Source: an uncultured Prochlorococcus sp.
GTDB taxonomy: Bacteria > Cyanobacteriota > Cyanobacteriia > PCC-6307 > Cyanobiaceae
Length of the DNA stretch: 36,467 bases
Direction of reading: 5' to 3'
Assembly: GCA_902560875.1 (NCBI GenBank)
Contig: CACENO010000011.1
Span: 1-36,467, forward strand
In this document: piece by piece, positions 1-8,196 of the stretch
Layout: each line of letters begins with the position of its first letter
Numbering within the stretch: the first letter of the stretch is position 1
Translations under genes and position numbers: made by a program
Notes under the pieces: generated by a model
What the model was told of the DNA's origin: nothing
The model's input: the letters and a program-made list of their open reading frames with translations, nothing else
The model's database searches: none

Positions 1-377
1 TTGAAGCCTTGCATTAGAAGTTCTGACATAATGAACTGCCCCAACCCAAGTCGCCGATGATTTGGATGAACAGCTATAGATGTGAGCTGGATCTCATCTA
101 TTACAAGCCAACTGCATACGAAAGCTATTAATGTTGTGCCCTTAAAGATCCCTAGGCAAAGTCTGTGAGAGTTGCTTAGTTCATTATGCCATTGATTTTT
201 GGTCCAAAATCCTTTTAGTGCTATCTCATCAAGCTTTATGCATTCATTTAAATTTCTTAGGTCTAATCTTGCTAAGACGAGAGATGAGGGATTTCTATGC
301 AGATCTATATTGCCCGTGTTAGGAATGCTTTTTACTGAATGACCTGTAATTTCTTCCTCTTGAGTTTCACTATTCAT
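1..377 (-). CDS. rimI: RimI-type GNAT N-acetyltransferase (3' end cut by window edge)
   Basis: I translated this frame by hand from the ATG at 377 (reverse strand) to base 1 without a stop. It encodes a GNAT-fold acetyltransferase: the acetyl-CoA binding motif A reads AVHPNHRRLGLGQ, preceded by the beta-strand DEIQLTSI, as in RimI, which acetylates the N-terminal alanine of ribosomal protein S18. The first 35 or so residues are polar and longer than in typical RimI, but no other ATG, GTG or TTG in frame precedes the domain. The start codon lies only 7 bases from the divergent lysA start, so one or both promoters must lie inside the opposing coding sequence. The C-terminus is beyond the window. 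RimI is the best guess for this GNAT subfamily; another substrate is possible. Confidence 0.75.
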   Translation of the reverse strand, partial: MNSETQEEEITGHSVKSIPNTGNIDLHRNPSSLVLARLDLRNLNECIKLDEIALKGFWTKNQWHNELSNSHRLCLGIFKGTTLIAFVCSWLVIDEIQLTSIAVHPNHRRLGLGQFIMSELLMQGF

Positions 378-384
378 TTTTTTT

Positions 385-1752
385 ATGTCTAAATACAGTC
401 AATATGAACCAGGGTGTGACCCCTTAAGTCCAAACCGAAACATATCTCCTATTACTAGTGAAATTGATACTGAAGGGAACTTATTGGTTGGAGGTTGTAA
501 GTTGACATCCCTTGCTGAGCAATATGGAACACCTCTGTATGTACTTGATGAAGCAACCATTAGAGCAGCATGTAAGTCCTATGTAAATGCATTGAATACT
601 TATTACCCAGGTAAATCTCTTCCTTTGTATGCCTCTAAAGCTAATAGCTCATTAACTATCAGTAGGTTGGTTGCATCAGAAGGGATGGGCCTAGATGCAG
701 TCTCAGAAGGTGAGTTGATTACTGCTTTAAAGGGAGGAGTTCCATCTAATCGTATCGTTCTGCATGGTAACAACAAATCTGAGAAGGAATTAAAGCTGGC
801 TTATCAAAATGGGGTAACTATCGTTATAGATAATCAACATGACATTGAACAACTGTCGGAAATTGTTCCAGAGGATGGAGTACCTGCACAGTTAATGTTG
901 CGATTAACTCCTGGAATTGAATGTCATACGCATGAATATATTCGGACAGGTCATTTAGATAGCAAGTTTGGTTTTGACCCAGATCAATTGGAATCAGTTT
1001 TGATTCAATTGAAACAGATGAGTTGGGCTAGTTTGAATGGTTTACATGCTCACATAGGCTCTCAAATTTTTGAAATAGAGCCACATAGAGATTTGGCAGG
1101 CGTAATGGCAGATGCGTTATCTCTTGCCAGGAAAATTGGTCATTCTGTGAGAGATATAAATATAGGCGGAGGTCTAGGGATTAAATATGTTCAGACAGAT
1201 GATCCTCCCTCGATAGAAGAGTGGGTAAAGGTAGTTTCATATTCAATGAAAGAAGCCTGTCTTTCTAGAAATTTGGAACTTCCAAGATTGATTTGTGAAC
1301 CTGGAAGATCACTTATAGCTAATTCATGCGTAACTCTTTATAGACTTGGATCAAGGAAGGAAATACCAGGGATAAGAACATATCTTTCCGTTGATGGTGG
1401 CATGAGTGACAACCCCCGGCCTATTACATATCAATCCTCTTATACAGCTTGTCTTGCTGATAGGCCTTTAGCGCAAAAAGACGAAAAGGTAACTATTGCA
1501 GGTAAACATTGCGAATCTGGGGATGTTTTACTGAAAGATATTTTGCTGCCTTCCCCAAAAAGTGGTGAAATTTTGGCTGTTTTTGGAACAGGGGCTTATA
1601 ACGTTTCGATGAGTTCTAATTACAATCGAATCCCTCGACCTCCAGCTGTCATTGTCAATAATGGGCATGCAGACTTGACCCAAAGAAGAGAGCAGCCGGA
1701 AGATCTTTTGCAATACGACCTTATCCCTGATCGATTTATGGAGGTAGGCTAA
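385..1752 (+). CDS. lysA: Diaminopimelate decarboxylase
   Basis: PLP-dependent, cytoplasmic enzyme that removes CO2 from meso-diaminopimelate to give L-lysine, the last step of lysine synthesis. At 455 residues it is full length. The PLP lysine is in PLYASKANSS (K85), HAHIGSQI and the phosphate-binding GGGLGIKY follow, then CEPGRSL and the C-terminal CESGD segment that completes the active site across the dimer (fold III decarboxylase: alanine-racemase-like barrel followed by a beta domain). The ATG at 385 lies in a T-rich stretch without a clear Shine-Dalgarno sequence. The N-terminal 30 residues match the usual extended form in picocyanobacteria as I recall it. It is first in a plus-strand run with cdaA and uppS and is divergent from the rimI-like gene with a 7-base gap. 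Confidence 0.95.
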   Translation: MSKYSQYEPGCDPLSPNRNISPITSEIDTEGNLLVGGCKLTSLAEQYGTPLYVLDEATIRAACKSYVNALNTYYPGKSLPLYASKANSSLTISRLVASEGMGLDAVSEGELITALKGGVPSNRIVLHGNNKSEKELKLAYQNGVTIVIDNQHDIEQLSEIVPEDGVPAQLMLRLTPGIECHTHEYIRTGHLDSKFGFDPDQLESVLIQLKQMSWASLNGLHAHIGSQIFEIEPHRDLAGVMADALSLARKIGHSVRDINIGGGLGIKYVQTDDPPSIEEWVKVVSYSMKEACLSRNLELPRLICEPGRSLIANSCVTLYRLGSRKEIPGIRTYLSVDGGMSDNPRPITYQSSYTACLADRPLAQKDEKVTIAGKHCESGDVLLKDILLPSPKSGEILAVFGTGAYNVSMSSNYNRIPRPPAVIVNNGHADLTQRREQPEDLLQYDLIPDRFMEVG

Positions 1753-1771
1753 TAGAGGTTGGGGATGAGTA

Positions 1772-2683
1772 GTGAATTTGTGGGGGCTTAAAGATCCACG
1801 GATACTGTTAGACATTTTATTTGCTTTTTCTTTGGGCTTTCTTCTGTTCTCCAGAGTTAATGAGCAGAGAACTCTATGGCTGCTTAGGGGATATCTTTTT
1901 CTCGTTTCTCTTGCTTGGTTTGTTCAAAGATTTGCCAATCTTCCATTAACATCGAAATTAGTTGATGCATTAGTACTTGCTTGCTCTCTTTCACTTGCAA
2001 TTCTTTGGCAGGGGGAATTGAGGAGGTTAATGGAATTATTGGGGACAGGCCGTTTGGCAGTTCTTTTAGGTAATCCACAAAAAGAATTTAGAGCAAATGA
2101 AAGTACGATTGCTTATTTGACTGATGCCGCAGGTCGTCTTTCTCAAAGCCGTAGAGGAGCTTTGGTAGTTGTGGATATGGGCAGTGATCTTCGACCAGAG
2201 GATTTTCTCTACCCAGGAGTCCCAATTGATGCTCAATTGTCAACTGAGCTTTTACTTAATTTATTTGCTTCAGATACTCCTCTTCATGATGGAGCTGTAT
2301 TAGTTAAAGGTAATAGAATAATCTCTGCAGGTGTAATTTTGCCTTTATCTCGCCAGGGCATTAGTCGTTATGGAACTAGGCATTTGGCCGCTTTAGGAAT
2401 TACAGAACGTTTTGATCGATGTATTTGTGTTGTAGTTTCTGAGGAAACTGGAACACTATCCTTAGCCAATCAAGGGAGATTAGAGAGGCCTATTACAAGC
2501 AGTAGGTTGACTGATCTTTTGAAGGAGTTGATAGGTTCTTCTGTAAGTACATCTGGTTCAAAACCAGCCTCAGGTTCTGCCTCGGTCAATAATTCCAAAA
2601 TATCCTCTGTCGCTATCGATGCAAAAAAACCTCCCAGGAGTAGCGTTGTGAGAAATAACTCTAATAATGAGTCACTGCAGTGA
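1772..2683 (+). CDS. cdaA: Membrane-bound diadenylate cyclase CdaA
   Basis: Makes the second messenger c-di-AMP from two ATP. Three hydrophobic segments (about residues 11-28, 36-55 and 62-79) anchor it in the membrane; the DisA_N cyclase domain spans about 95-255. Signature motifs visible are [10 protein letters not shown] (DGA at 173-175), GTRHLAALG (201-209) and VVSEETG. In well-studied cyclases the second motif reads RHR; here the third position is leucine (L205). The C-terminal 45 residues are a Ser/Asn/Lys-rich, probably disordered tail. The start is GTG at 1772; the nearby ATG at 1765 is out of frame and soon meets a stop. It begins 19 bases after lysA and overlaps uppS by four bases (GTGA), suggesting translational coupling. 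Confidence 0.9.
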   Translation: MNLWGLKDPRILLDILFAFSLGFLLFSRVNEQRTLWLLRGYLFLVSLAWFVQRFANLPLTSKLVDALVLACSLSLAILWQGELRRLMELLGTGRLAVLLGNPQKEFRANESTIAYLTDAAGRLSQSRRGALVVVDMGSDLRPEDFLYPGVPIDAQLSTELLLNLFASDTPLHDGAVLVKGNRIISAGVILPLSRQGISRYGTRHLAALGITERFDRCICVVVSEETGTLSLANQGRLERPITSSRLTDLLKELIGSSVSTSGSKPASGSASVNNSKISSVAIDAKKPPRSSVVRNNSNNESLQ

Positions 2684-3477
2684 GGCATCCTTCTCCTATT
2701 AATACAGGGTCTTCAAGGCTTGATTTGTGTCCCACAGGGTTGGATCCAGCACGTATGCCAAGCCATATTGCCGTGATAATGGATGGTAATGGTAGGTGGG
2801 CAAAAGCTAAAGGCCTTCCAAGAATTATGGGCCATAGAGCAGGAGTAGAAGCTCTTAAACGAACACTGCGTCTTTGCAATGATTGGGGAATTGGAGCTCT
2901 AACTGTTTATGCCTTTTCTACTGAAAATTGGTCTAGGCCAGGAGACGAAGTTAATTTCTTAATGGCTCTTTTTGAGAGAGTGTTGCAAAGAGAATTGGAA
3001 GCACTTCAGTTGGAGCAAGTAAGAATTCGGTTCTTGGGCGATCTTCAAGCTCTCCCTGAACGCTTGCAAGATTTGATTGCAGAGGCGACAGAACTTACTT
3101 CTAGGAATTCAGGAATTCACTTTAATGTTTGCACGAATTATGGAGGAAGGCGCGAGTTGGTCCTAGCGGCGAGGAAGCTAGCCGAAAGCGCTGCAAAAGG
3201 TGAATTAGACCCATCTCTTATTGATGAAAACGTCTTCGCTGCAAAACTTTTCACTGCTAGTGAGGTTGATCCTGATCTACTTATTAGGACTAGTGGTGAG
3301 ATGAGAGTAAGTAACTTTTTGTTATGGCAATTGGCTTATGCAGAAATTCATATATGTGATGTGCTTTGGCCTGATTTCGATGCAACTGCATTGAGAGAAG
3401 CATTGGCAGATTATCAAACAAGGAGCAGACGTTTCGGTGGTTTAGATCCTATCAATACTGATTATATAGACCCTTAA
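2680..3477 (+). CDS. uppS: Isoprenyl (undecaprenyl) diphosphate synthase
   Basis: cis-Prenyltransferase that adds isopentenyl diphosphate units to farnesyl diphosphate to make the C55 lipid carrier for peptidoglycan. Family landmarks are [13 protein letters not shown] (catalytic Asp at 35), [23 protein letters not shown] and the C-terminal [18 protein letters not shown] with the DVLWPDF segment. At 265 residues it is of normal length. The GTG start at 2680 overlaps the cdaA stop (GTGA), and bioB starts 14 bases downstream, so the three genes are probably co-transcribed. Dodecaprenyl or other chain lengths cannot be excluded from sequence alone. Confidence 0.95.
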   Translation: MRHPSPINTGSSRLDLCPTGLDPARMPSHIAVIMDGNGRWAKAKGLPRIMGHRAGVEALKRTLRLCNDWGIGALTVYAFSTENWSRPGDEVNFLMALFERVLQRELEALQLEQVRIRFLGDLQALPERLQDLIAEATELTSRNSGIHFNVCTNYGGRRELVLAARKLAESAAKGELDPSLIDENVFAAKLFTASEVDPDLLIRTSGEMRVSNFLLWQLAYAEIHICDVLWPDFDATALREALADYQTRSRRFGGLDPINTDYIDP

Positions 3478-3491
3478 CTATTATTTTGATT

Positions 3492-4487
3492 ATGACAATA
3501 CTTGATTCAAAGTTATTTCAATTAGATGAAGTGCCAATTAGGTATGATTGGACTTTAGATGAAGTTTCTGAACTGTTAGAGAAGCCTCTCATGAATTTAT
3601 TATGGGAAGCCCAGTTGGTTCATCGTTCAGTCAATCCTTCTTATAAGGTTCAACTTGCATCTCTCTTGAGTGTAAGGACAGGAGGGTGTGAAGAGGATTG
3701 TGCTTATTGCCCTCAATCAATGCACAACAGCAGTGATGTCTCGGGGCAACCTAATCTTGATGTTCAACCAGTACTTGAGCGTGCCAAGATTGCGAAGGAG
3801 GCTGGAGCAGATCGGTTTTGTATGGGATGGGCTTGGAGAGAGATACGTAATGGTAAAGAATTTGAGGCGATGCTATCTATGGTTCGTGGTGTCCGAGAAA
3901 TTGGATTAGAGGCTTGCGTTACGGCCGGAATGCTGACTAATGAGCAAGCTATTCGCTTGGCAGATGCAGGGTTAACGGCTTATAACCATAATCTTGATAC
4001 CAGCCCAGAGCATTACGAAAAAATCATCACTACTCGTACTTATCAAGAGAGATTAGAAACATTGCAGAGAGTTCGATCAGCAGGAATAACTATTTGTTGT
4101 GGTGGGATTATTGGAATGGGAGAATCAATTTTGGATCGAGCTTCTTTGCTTCAAGTGCTTGCAACTTTGAATCCTCATCCTGAAAGTGTTCCAATTAATT
4201 CTTTAGTCGCAGTTGAAGGAACTCCATTAGAGAACTTGTCTTCAGTTGACCCATTAGAGATGGTTCGAATGGTTGCAACAGCAAGGATTCTTATGCCTAA
4301 GAGTCGGGTTCGTTTAAGTGCAGGAAGGGAACAGCTTGGCAGAGAGGCACAGATCCTTTGTTTGCAAGCGGGAGCAGATTCAATTTTTTATGGCGATACG
4401 CTTTTAACTACTTCCAATCCAACAATAGCTGCAGATAGAGATTTGCTTTTAAAGGCAGGAGTTCAAGTGAATTGGGAATTGAATTAG
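3492..4487 (+). CDS. bioB: Biotin synthase
   Basis: Radical SAM enzyme that inserts sulfur into dethiobiotin to make biotin. The SAM-cluster cysteines are in [13 protein letters not shown] (C66, C70, C73 counted from the ATG), followed by [17 protein letters not shown] and RLSAGRE, all characteristic of BioB. I use the ATG at 3492; a TTG two codons upstream is also open, but ATG is the simpler choice. The length of 331 residues is normal. It lies between uppS and trhO with no room for separate terminators: the trhO ATG follows the bioB TAG directly. The rest of the biotin pathway is not in this window. Confidence 0.95.
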   Translation: MTILDSKLFQLDEVPIRYDWTLDEVSELLEKPLMNLLWEAQLVHRSVNPSYKVQLASLLSVRTGGCEEDCAYCPQSMHNSSDVSGQPNLDVQPVLERAKIAKEAGADRFCMGWAWREIRNGKEFEAMLSMVRGVREIGLEACVTAGMLTNEQAIRLADAGLTAYNHNLDTSPEHYEKIITTRTYQERLETLQRVRSAGITICCGGIIGMGESILDRASLLQVLATLNPHPESVPINSLVAVEGTPLENLSSVDPLEMVRMVATARILMPKSRVRLSAGREQLGREAQILCLQAGADSIFYGDTLLTTSNPTIAADRDLLLKAGVQVNWELN

Positions 4488-5450
4488 ATGATAAAAATTA
4501 ACGAGGAAGATACCCGTAAAAAATATAAAGTTGTTACTTTTTATACCTTCACACCTTTATCAGAAGAAATCATCACTGAATTGTTAGAGAAACTTTTAAA
4601 GATTGCTTCATTAAATAACGTTATGGGCTCTATATTAGTGGCCAGCGAAGGACTAAATGGAACCATTTGTGGCTCAGTCGAGGGAGTTAAATCTTTACTT
4701 CAGGCTTTAGAATGTTTCATAGGAAGTACTCCAATGGAGATAAAGATTAGTTGGACAAATGAGCAGGCATTTCATAGATTTAAGGCTCGCAGGAAAAAAG
4801 AAATTGTGACTATGGGAATCCCTGAGGTTGACCCAAGGGTAAATGTAGGAAGTTATGTGAAATCTTGTGATTGGAATGAATTTTTAGATGACTCTGACAC
4901 TTTGATAATTGATACTCGTAATAAATATGAAATTGCAATAGGGAGTTTTGCAGGATCAATAAATCCCTTTACAAATTGTTTTCGAGAATTTCCTATTTGG
5001 GTTGAAAAAGTTCTCCATCCTTTAGTAAAGGAAAAACAGCCAAAGAGAATAGCAATGTTTTGCACTGGTGGAATCCGTTGTGAAAAGGCTACTTCTTTTT
5101 TACAAAGAGAAGGGTTTGAAAATGTTCATCATCTTCAAGGAGGTATCCTTCGTTATCTCGAGGAAGTTTCTGAAAGTGAAAGTTTATGGGAAGGCGAACT
5201 TTTTGTCTTTGATCAAAGAGTTGCTCTGAATCATCGTCTTTTGCCTGGGGATCACAAGCTATGTCATGCGTGTGGAATGCCGCTTAGTCCTCAAGATAGA
5301 GAGCATTCGAGTTACTTACCTGGCATTCAGTGTTCTTATTGTGAAGACCTCTTTGAGGATAAAGATCGAGTTCGTTTCGCTGAAAGGCAAAGACAATATG
5401 ATCAAAGAGCTAAGCAATTTCCTGAAGAGAAAGTTGGGCCTATGTTTTGA
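4488..5450 (+). CDS. trhO: tRNA uridine(34) hydroxylase, rhodanese family
   Basis: TrhO (YceA) introduces the 5-hydroxyl on wobble uridine 34 of tRNAs, an oxygen-dependent step towards 5-methoxy- or carboxymethoxyuridine. The protein has an N-terminal acylphosphatase-like domain (about 12-105), a rhodanese domain (about 120-225) with active-site loop FCTGGIRCEKA (C192, C198) and a C-terminal four-cysteine zinc-type segment (CHACG followed by CSYC). At 320 residues it is full length. Its ATG is directly adjacent to the bioB stop, and its own stop overlaps the next start (TTGA), so it is embedded in the same operon. Confidence 0.92.
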   Translation: MIKINEEDTRKKYKVVTFYTFTPLSEEIITELLEKLLKIASLNNVMGSILVASEGLNGTICGSVEGVKSLLQALECFIGSTPMEIKISWTNEQAFHRFKARRKKEIVTMGIPEVDPRVNVGSYVKSCDWNEFLDDSDTLIIDTRNKYEIAIGSFAGSINPFTNCFREFPIWVEKVLHPLVKEKQPKRIAMFCTGGIRCEKATSFLQREGFENVHHLQGGILRYLEEVSESESLWEGELFVFDQRVALNHRLLPGDHKLCHACGMPLSPQDREHSSYLPGIQCSYCEDLFEDKDRVRFAERQRQYDQRAKQFPEEKVGPMF

Positions 5451-5950
5451 ATAACCTTGTACTAGAGGAATTGGCCGACAAGGCTTTAGATGTTGGCTTA
5501 TTACTTCGCCTTAAAGTCAGCAGGCCTTTGAACTTGTGGGCTTTGAGGCTTGTTGTTGCTGATTATTTAGAACCAAATAAAGTTCGAATATTGGGAGAGA
5601 TGAAGGCTTGGGCTTATAACGCAACCAATGGATTGCAGTTAGACACTATGAGAGTTAATCCGGAAGCTCCTCAAGGAGTTGGCGATCTTGTTTGGGCTGC
5701 AACTATGGCGTGGGCATTAGCGGAAACCCCATGCAAAAGTGCGCGACTATTGGCTATTCGAGATGATGAAAGGCAGCATGAACTTTTAGTGCGATATTTC
5801 TCTCAACGTGGATTTGAAGTTGCAAGAGATATTGGAGCAGCTCCTAAGGACCTCCCTTTGCGAATTATTTGGGGAGGTTCGGGAATGCTTATGATTGCTG
5901 ATTGTAGAAAGGTTTTTGAAAGAAGTCTTCGCCGCTGGCAAAAATCTTAG
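5447..5950 (+). CDS. GNAT-like conserved cyanobacterial protein
   Basis: A 167-residue protein with features of a degenerate GNAT fold: a strand pair around VRILGEMKAWAY, a QLDTMRVNPEAPQGVGDLVW segment in the place of acetyl-CoA motif A, and LLRYF/FSQRGFEV-like C-terminal elements typical of this fold. The classical R/Q-x-x-G-x-G/A loop is only loosely recognisable (PQGVGD), so acetyl-CoA binding is uncertain. The TTG start at 5447 overlaps the trhO stop by four bases; no ATG lies in frame near it, which supports translational coupling with trhO. The stop is 16 bases from the convergent lipA stop. A link to tRNA or ribosome modification is suggested only by the neighbour trhO. Confidence 0.75.
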   Translation: MNNLVLEELADKALDVGLLLRLKVSRPLNLWALRLVVADYLEPNKVRILGEMKAWAYNATNGLQLDTMRVNPEAPQGVGDLVWAATMAWALAETPCKSARLLAIRDDERQHELLVRYFSQRGFEVARDIGAAPKDLPLRIIWGGSGMLMIADCRKVFERSLRRWQKS

Positions 5951-5966
5951 ATAGTGAATTGGTGAG

Positions 5967-6893
5967 TTAGTGATCTTCTGCGTGATAACTGCTACGAACC
6001 AATGGACCACTCCTTACTTTTTTGAATCCAAGGTTTTTTGCAACTTCACCTAGCTTTTCAAAATCTGTGGGAGTCCAATAATGTTGAACTGGGATATGAG
6101 CAAGTGAAGGTCGTAAATATTGACCAAGAGTGATTTGTTGGCAATCTACTGATCGGAGATCTTTTAGCGTTTGAACTATTTCATTGTAGTTTTCTCCAAG
6201 TCCAAGCATTAAGCCAGATTTAGTTGGGATGTCTGGTGCTAGCTCCTTAGCAGCTTTTAATAGTCCTAATGAGCGCTTATAGGTTGCTCCTCGGCGCACT
6301 TCTTTTTGAAGACGTTCGACTGTTTCTAAATTATGATTAAAACATATTGGATTTGCATTTAGAACCTTTGCAAGCCTTTCTCTTTGACTCTTTTCTGCAA
6401 TTGCTTTGTCAGAAAAACCTCCCCAGAAATCAGGAGTTAAAACTTCAATTGCTATTGAAGGAATAATTTTGCGAATTGAAGCAATAGTTTCTACGAATAA
6501 ACTGGCCCCATGATCAGGTAAGTCGTCACGAGCAACTGAAGTAATAACGACATAATTTAAATTCATTTGTTGAACTGCGATTGCTATTCGCTCTGGTTCA
6601 AGATCATCGACAATTTTGTTGGGACTACCTTTTTTAACCTGACAGAAAGCACAACTTCTCGTGCAGATTGATCCTCCAATTAAAAACGTTGCTGTACCGG
6701 CTGAATAACATTCAGCTCTGTTTGGACAACGCCCTTCTTCGCAAATTGTATGAAGACGATGTTTCTTTATAAGACCTTGAACTTTTTCTAATTCAGAAGC
6801 TTTCCCTATAGAGGGTTTGACCCAATTTGGCAGACGTTCCTTGGGGGCAATTTTTTGTAAATGATTTTGTCTACTGTTGGTAGGCATTTGCAT
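5967..6893 (-). CDS. lipA: Lipoyl synthase
   Basis: Radical SAM enzyme that inserts two sulfurs into protein-bound octanoyl groups to form lipoyl cofactors for pyruvate dehydrogenase and the glycine cleavage system. The auxiliary cluster motif is [12 protein letters not shown] (C51, C56, C62), the SAM cluster motif is CTRSCAFC (C77, C81, C84), and the C-terminal [14 protein letters not shown] contains the RSS serine that ligates the auxiliary cluster. At 308 residues it is full length. It follows recR on the same strand with an 18-base gap and is probably co-transcribed with it. Cyanobacteria often carry two LipA paralogues; which one this is cannot be told here. Confidence 0.95.
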   Translation of the reverse strand: MQMPTNSRQNHLQKIAPKERLPNWVKPSIGKASELEKVQGLIKKHRLHTICEEGRCPNRAECYSAGTATFLIGGSICTRSCAFCQVKKGSPNKIVDDLEPERIAIAVQQMNLNYVVITSVARDDLPDHGASLFVETIASIRKIIPSIAIEVLTPDFWGGFSDKAIAEKSQRERLAKVLNANPICFNHNLETVERLQKEVRRGATYKRSLGLLKAAKELAPDIPTKSGLMLGLGENYNEIVQTLKDLRSVDCQQITLGQYLRPSLAHIPVQHYWTPTDFEKLGEVAKNLGFKKVRSGPLVRSSYHAEDH

Positions 6894-6911
6894 TGATTGA
6901 AAATGGTTTTG

Positions 6912-7511
6912 CTATTCCATTGCTCTACGTCCTTCCAGAGCACGAGATAGAGTTACTTCATCCGCATATTCCAGTTCACTTCCTACAGGTAACCCATATG
7001 CAATTCTACTTACTTTAGTGAAAGGTTTGAGAAGACCGGCAATATAAAGACTTGTTGTGTCTCCTTCGATACTTGGGGTAAGTGCAAGGATGACTTCTTC
7101 TATTGACTCACCATCTACTCTTTTTACAAGGCTTGAGACTTGAAGCATTTCTGGGCTTATTCCATCCATTGGAGAAATTAACCCTCCAAGAACATGATAG
7201 ATACCTTTGTATTCTCGAGTACGTTCTAAGGCCAATAAATCCCTTGAGTCAGAAACCACACAGATGATGCTTTGGTTTCTTTTTATGTTGCTGCATATTT
7301 CACATTCTGTGTTCTCACTCAGATGAAAACATCTTTGGCAATGTCCAACTTGGCTTTTTGCATTTAGAAGGGCATTTGAAAAAGCAAGAATTTTTTCTTC
7401 GGGTTGACGCAATAGGTGCAAAGCCAGCCTTTGTGCTGTGCGAGGGCCAATTCCAGGCAGTTGTTCGAACTGGTCTATAAGACGAGCAAGTGGGCGAGTA
7501 AATCCGCTCAG
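6912..7511 (-). CDS. recR: Recombination mediator RecR, probable CTG start
   Basis: RecR loads RecA on single-stranded gaps with RecO and RecF. The protein shows a helix-hairpin-helix ([17 protein letters not shown]), a four-cysteine zinc motif (CQRCF, then CEIC) and a Toprim domain ([16 protein letters not shown], then [13 protein letters not shown]). The first in-frame TTG/ATG/GTG codon is a TTG at 7421, which would delete the helix-hairpin-helix. The reading frame continues upstream with perfect family sequence ([17 protein letters not shown]) to a stop at 7536-7538, with no ATG, GTG or TTG. I place the start at CTG 7511, which gives 199 residues, the usual RecR length, with a purine-rich AGAAGAA just upstream. 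An AUC start a few codons further up is the alternative. It is divergent from the PsbP-like gene. Confidence 0.85.
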   Translation of the reverse strand: MSGFTRPLARLIDQFEQLPGIGPRTAQRLALHLLRQPEEKILAFSNALLNAKSQVGHCQRCFHLSENTECEICSNIKRNQSIICVVSDSRDLLALERTREYKGIYHVLGGLISPMDGISPEMLQVSSLVKRVDGESIEEVILALTPSIEGDTTSLYIAGLLKPFTKVSRIAYGLPVGSELEYADEVTLSRALEGRRAME

Positions 7512-7630
7512 GGTTCTTCTGCAGATGATTTGGATTTAAGCAGTCTTTAGCGCACTAAATACAGGATCTACAACTCTTTTGTCAGTAATCACAAAGGTCC
7601 GGCAGAATAAGGCAAGTTATAAATGTGTCG

Positions 7631-8194
7631 ATGGTTGGGATCTTCCGACATTCAATAAGGTTGCTTTCAGCCTTCGCTCTGGCTGTGCTTTTAGTTGCCT
7701 GCTCAGGAGGAGGAGGCCTTTCCGCGGGCTTTAATGCTTTTCAAAGCCCTGATGGGCGCTATGGATTTTTGTATCCAACAGGTTGGACTCAAGTTTCAGT
7801 AAGCGGTGGCCCAAAAGTGGTTTTTCACGATTTAATCAACAGTGATGAAACCTTGAGCTTGGTCATTTCGGAAGTAGGAAACGATGTTGATCTGGAACAA
7901 CTTGGCAGTCCTGAGGCGGTAGGAGAGAGATTGATGAATCAGGTCATAGCTCCAGAAGGTACGGGGCGGACAGTTGATTTGGTTGAAGCCAGACAACGCG
8001 AAGAATCAAATCATATTTTTTACGATTTGGAATATTCATTGCATCTGCAAGATCGTGATAGGCATGAGTTGGCAACAGTTGTAGTAGACCGAGGATATTT
8101 ATATACTCTTGCTACTAGCACAAATGAGATTAGATGGGGTAAAATGGAGAAGATATTTGAACGTGTTATTACCTCTTTTAGGTTCTTAATTTGA
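7631..8194 (+). CDS. psbP: PsbP-like (CyanoP) photosystem II lipoprotein
   Basis: Lumenal protein related to plant PsbP and associated with photosystem II assembly or oxygen evolution. An N-terminal hydrophobic stretch ends in a lipobox (LLVACSGG), so the mature protein is probably lipid-anchored at the thylakoid lumen face. The PsbP fold starts at GFNAFQSPDGRYGFLYPTGW, a strong family signature, and runs to the end (YTLATSTNEIRW). I use the ATG at 7631; a GTG two codons upstream (7625) is also possible and neither has a clear Shine-Dalgarno. It is divergent from recR and convergent with the ABC exporter, whose stop is only two bases away. Confidence 0.9.
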   Translation: MVGIFRHSIRLLSAFALAVLLVACSGGGGLSAGFNAFQSPDGRYGFLYPTGWTQVSVSGGPKVVFHDLINSDETLSLVISEVGNDVDLEQLGSPEAVGERLMNQVIAPEGTGRTVDLVEARQREESNHIFYDLEYSLHLQDRDRHELATVVVDRGYLYTLATSTNEIRWGKMEKIFERVITSFRFLI

Positions 8195-8196
8195 AT

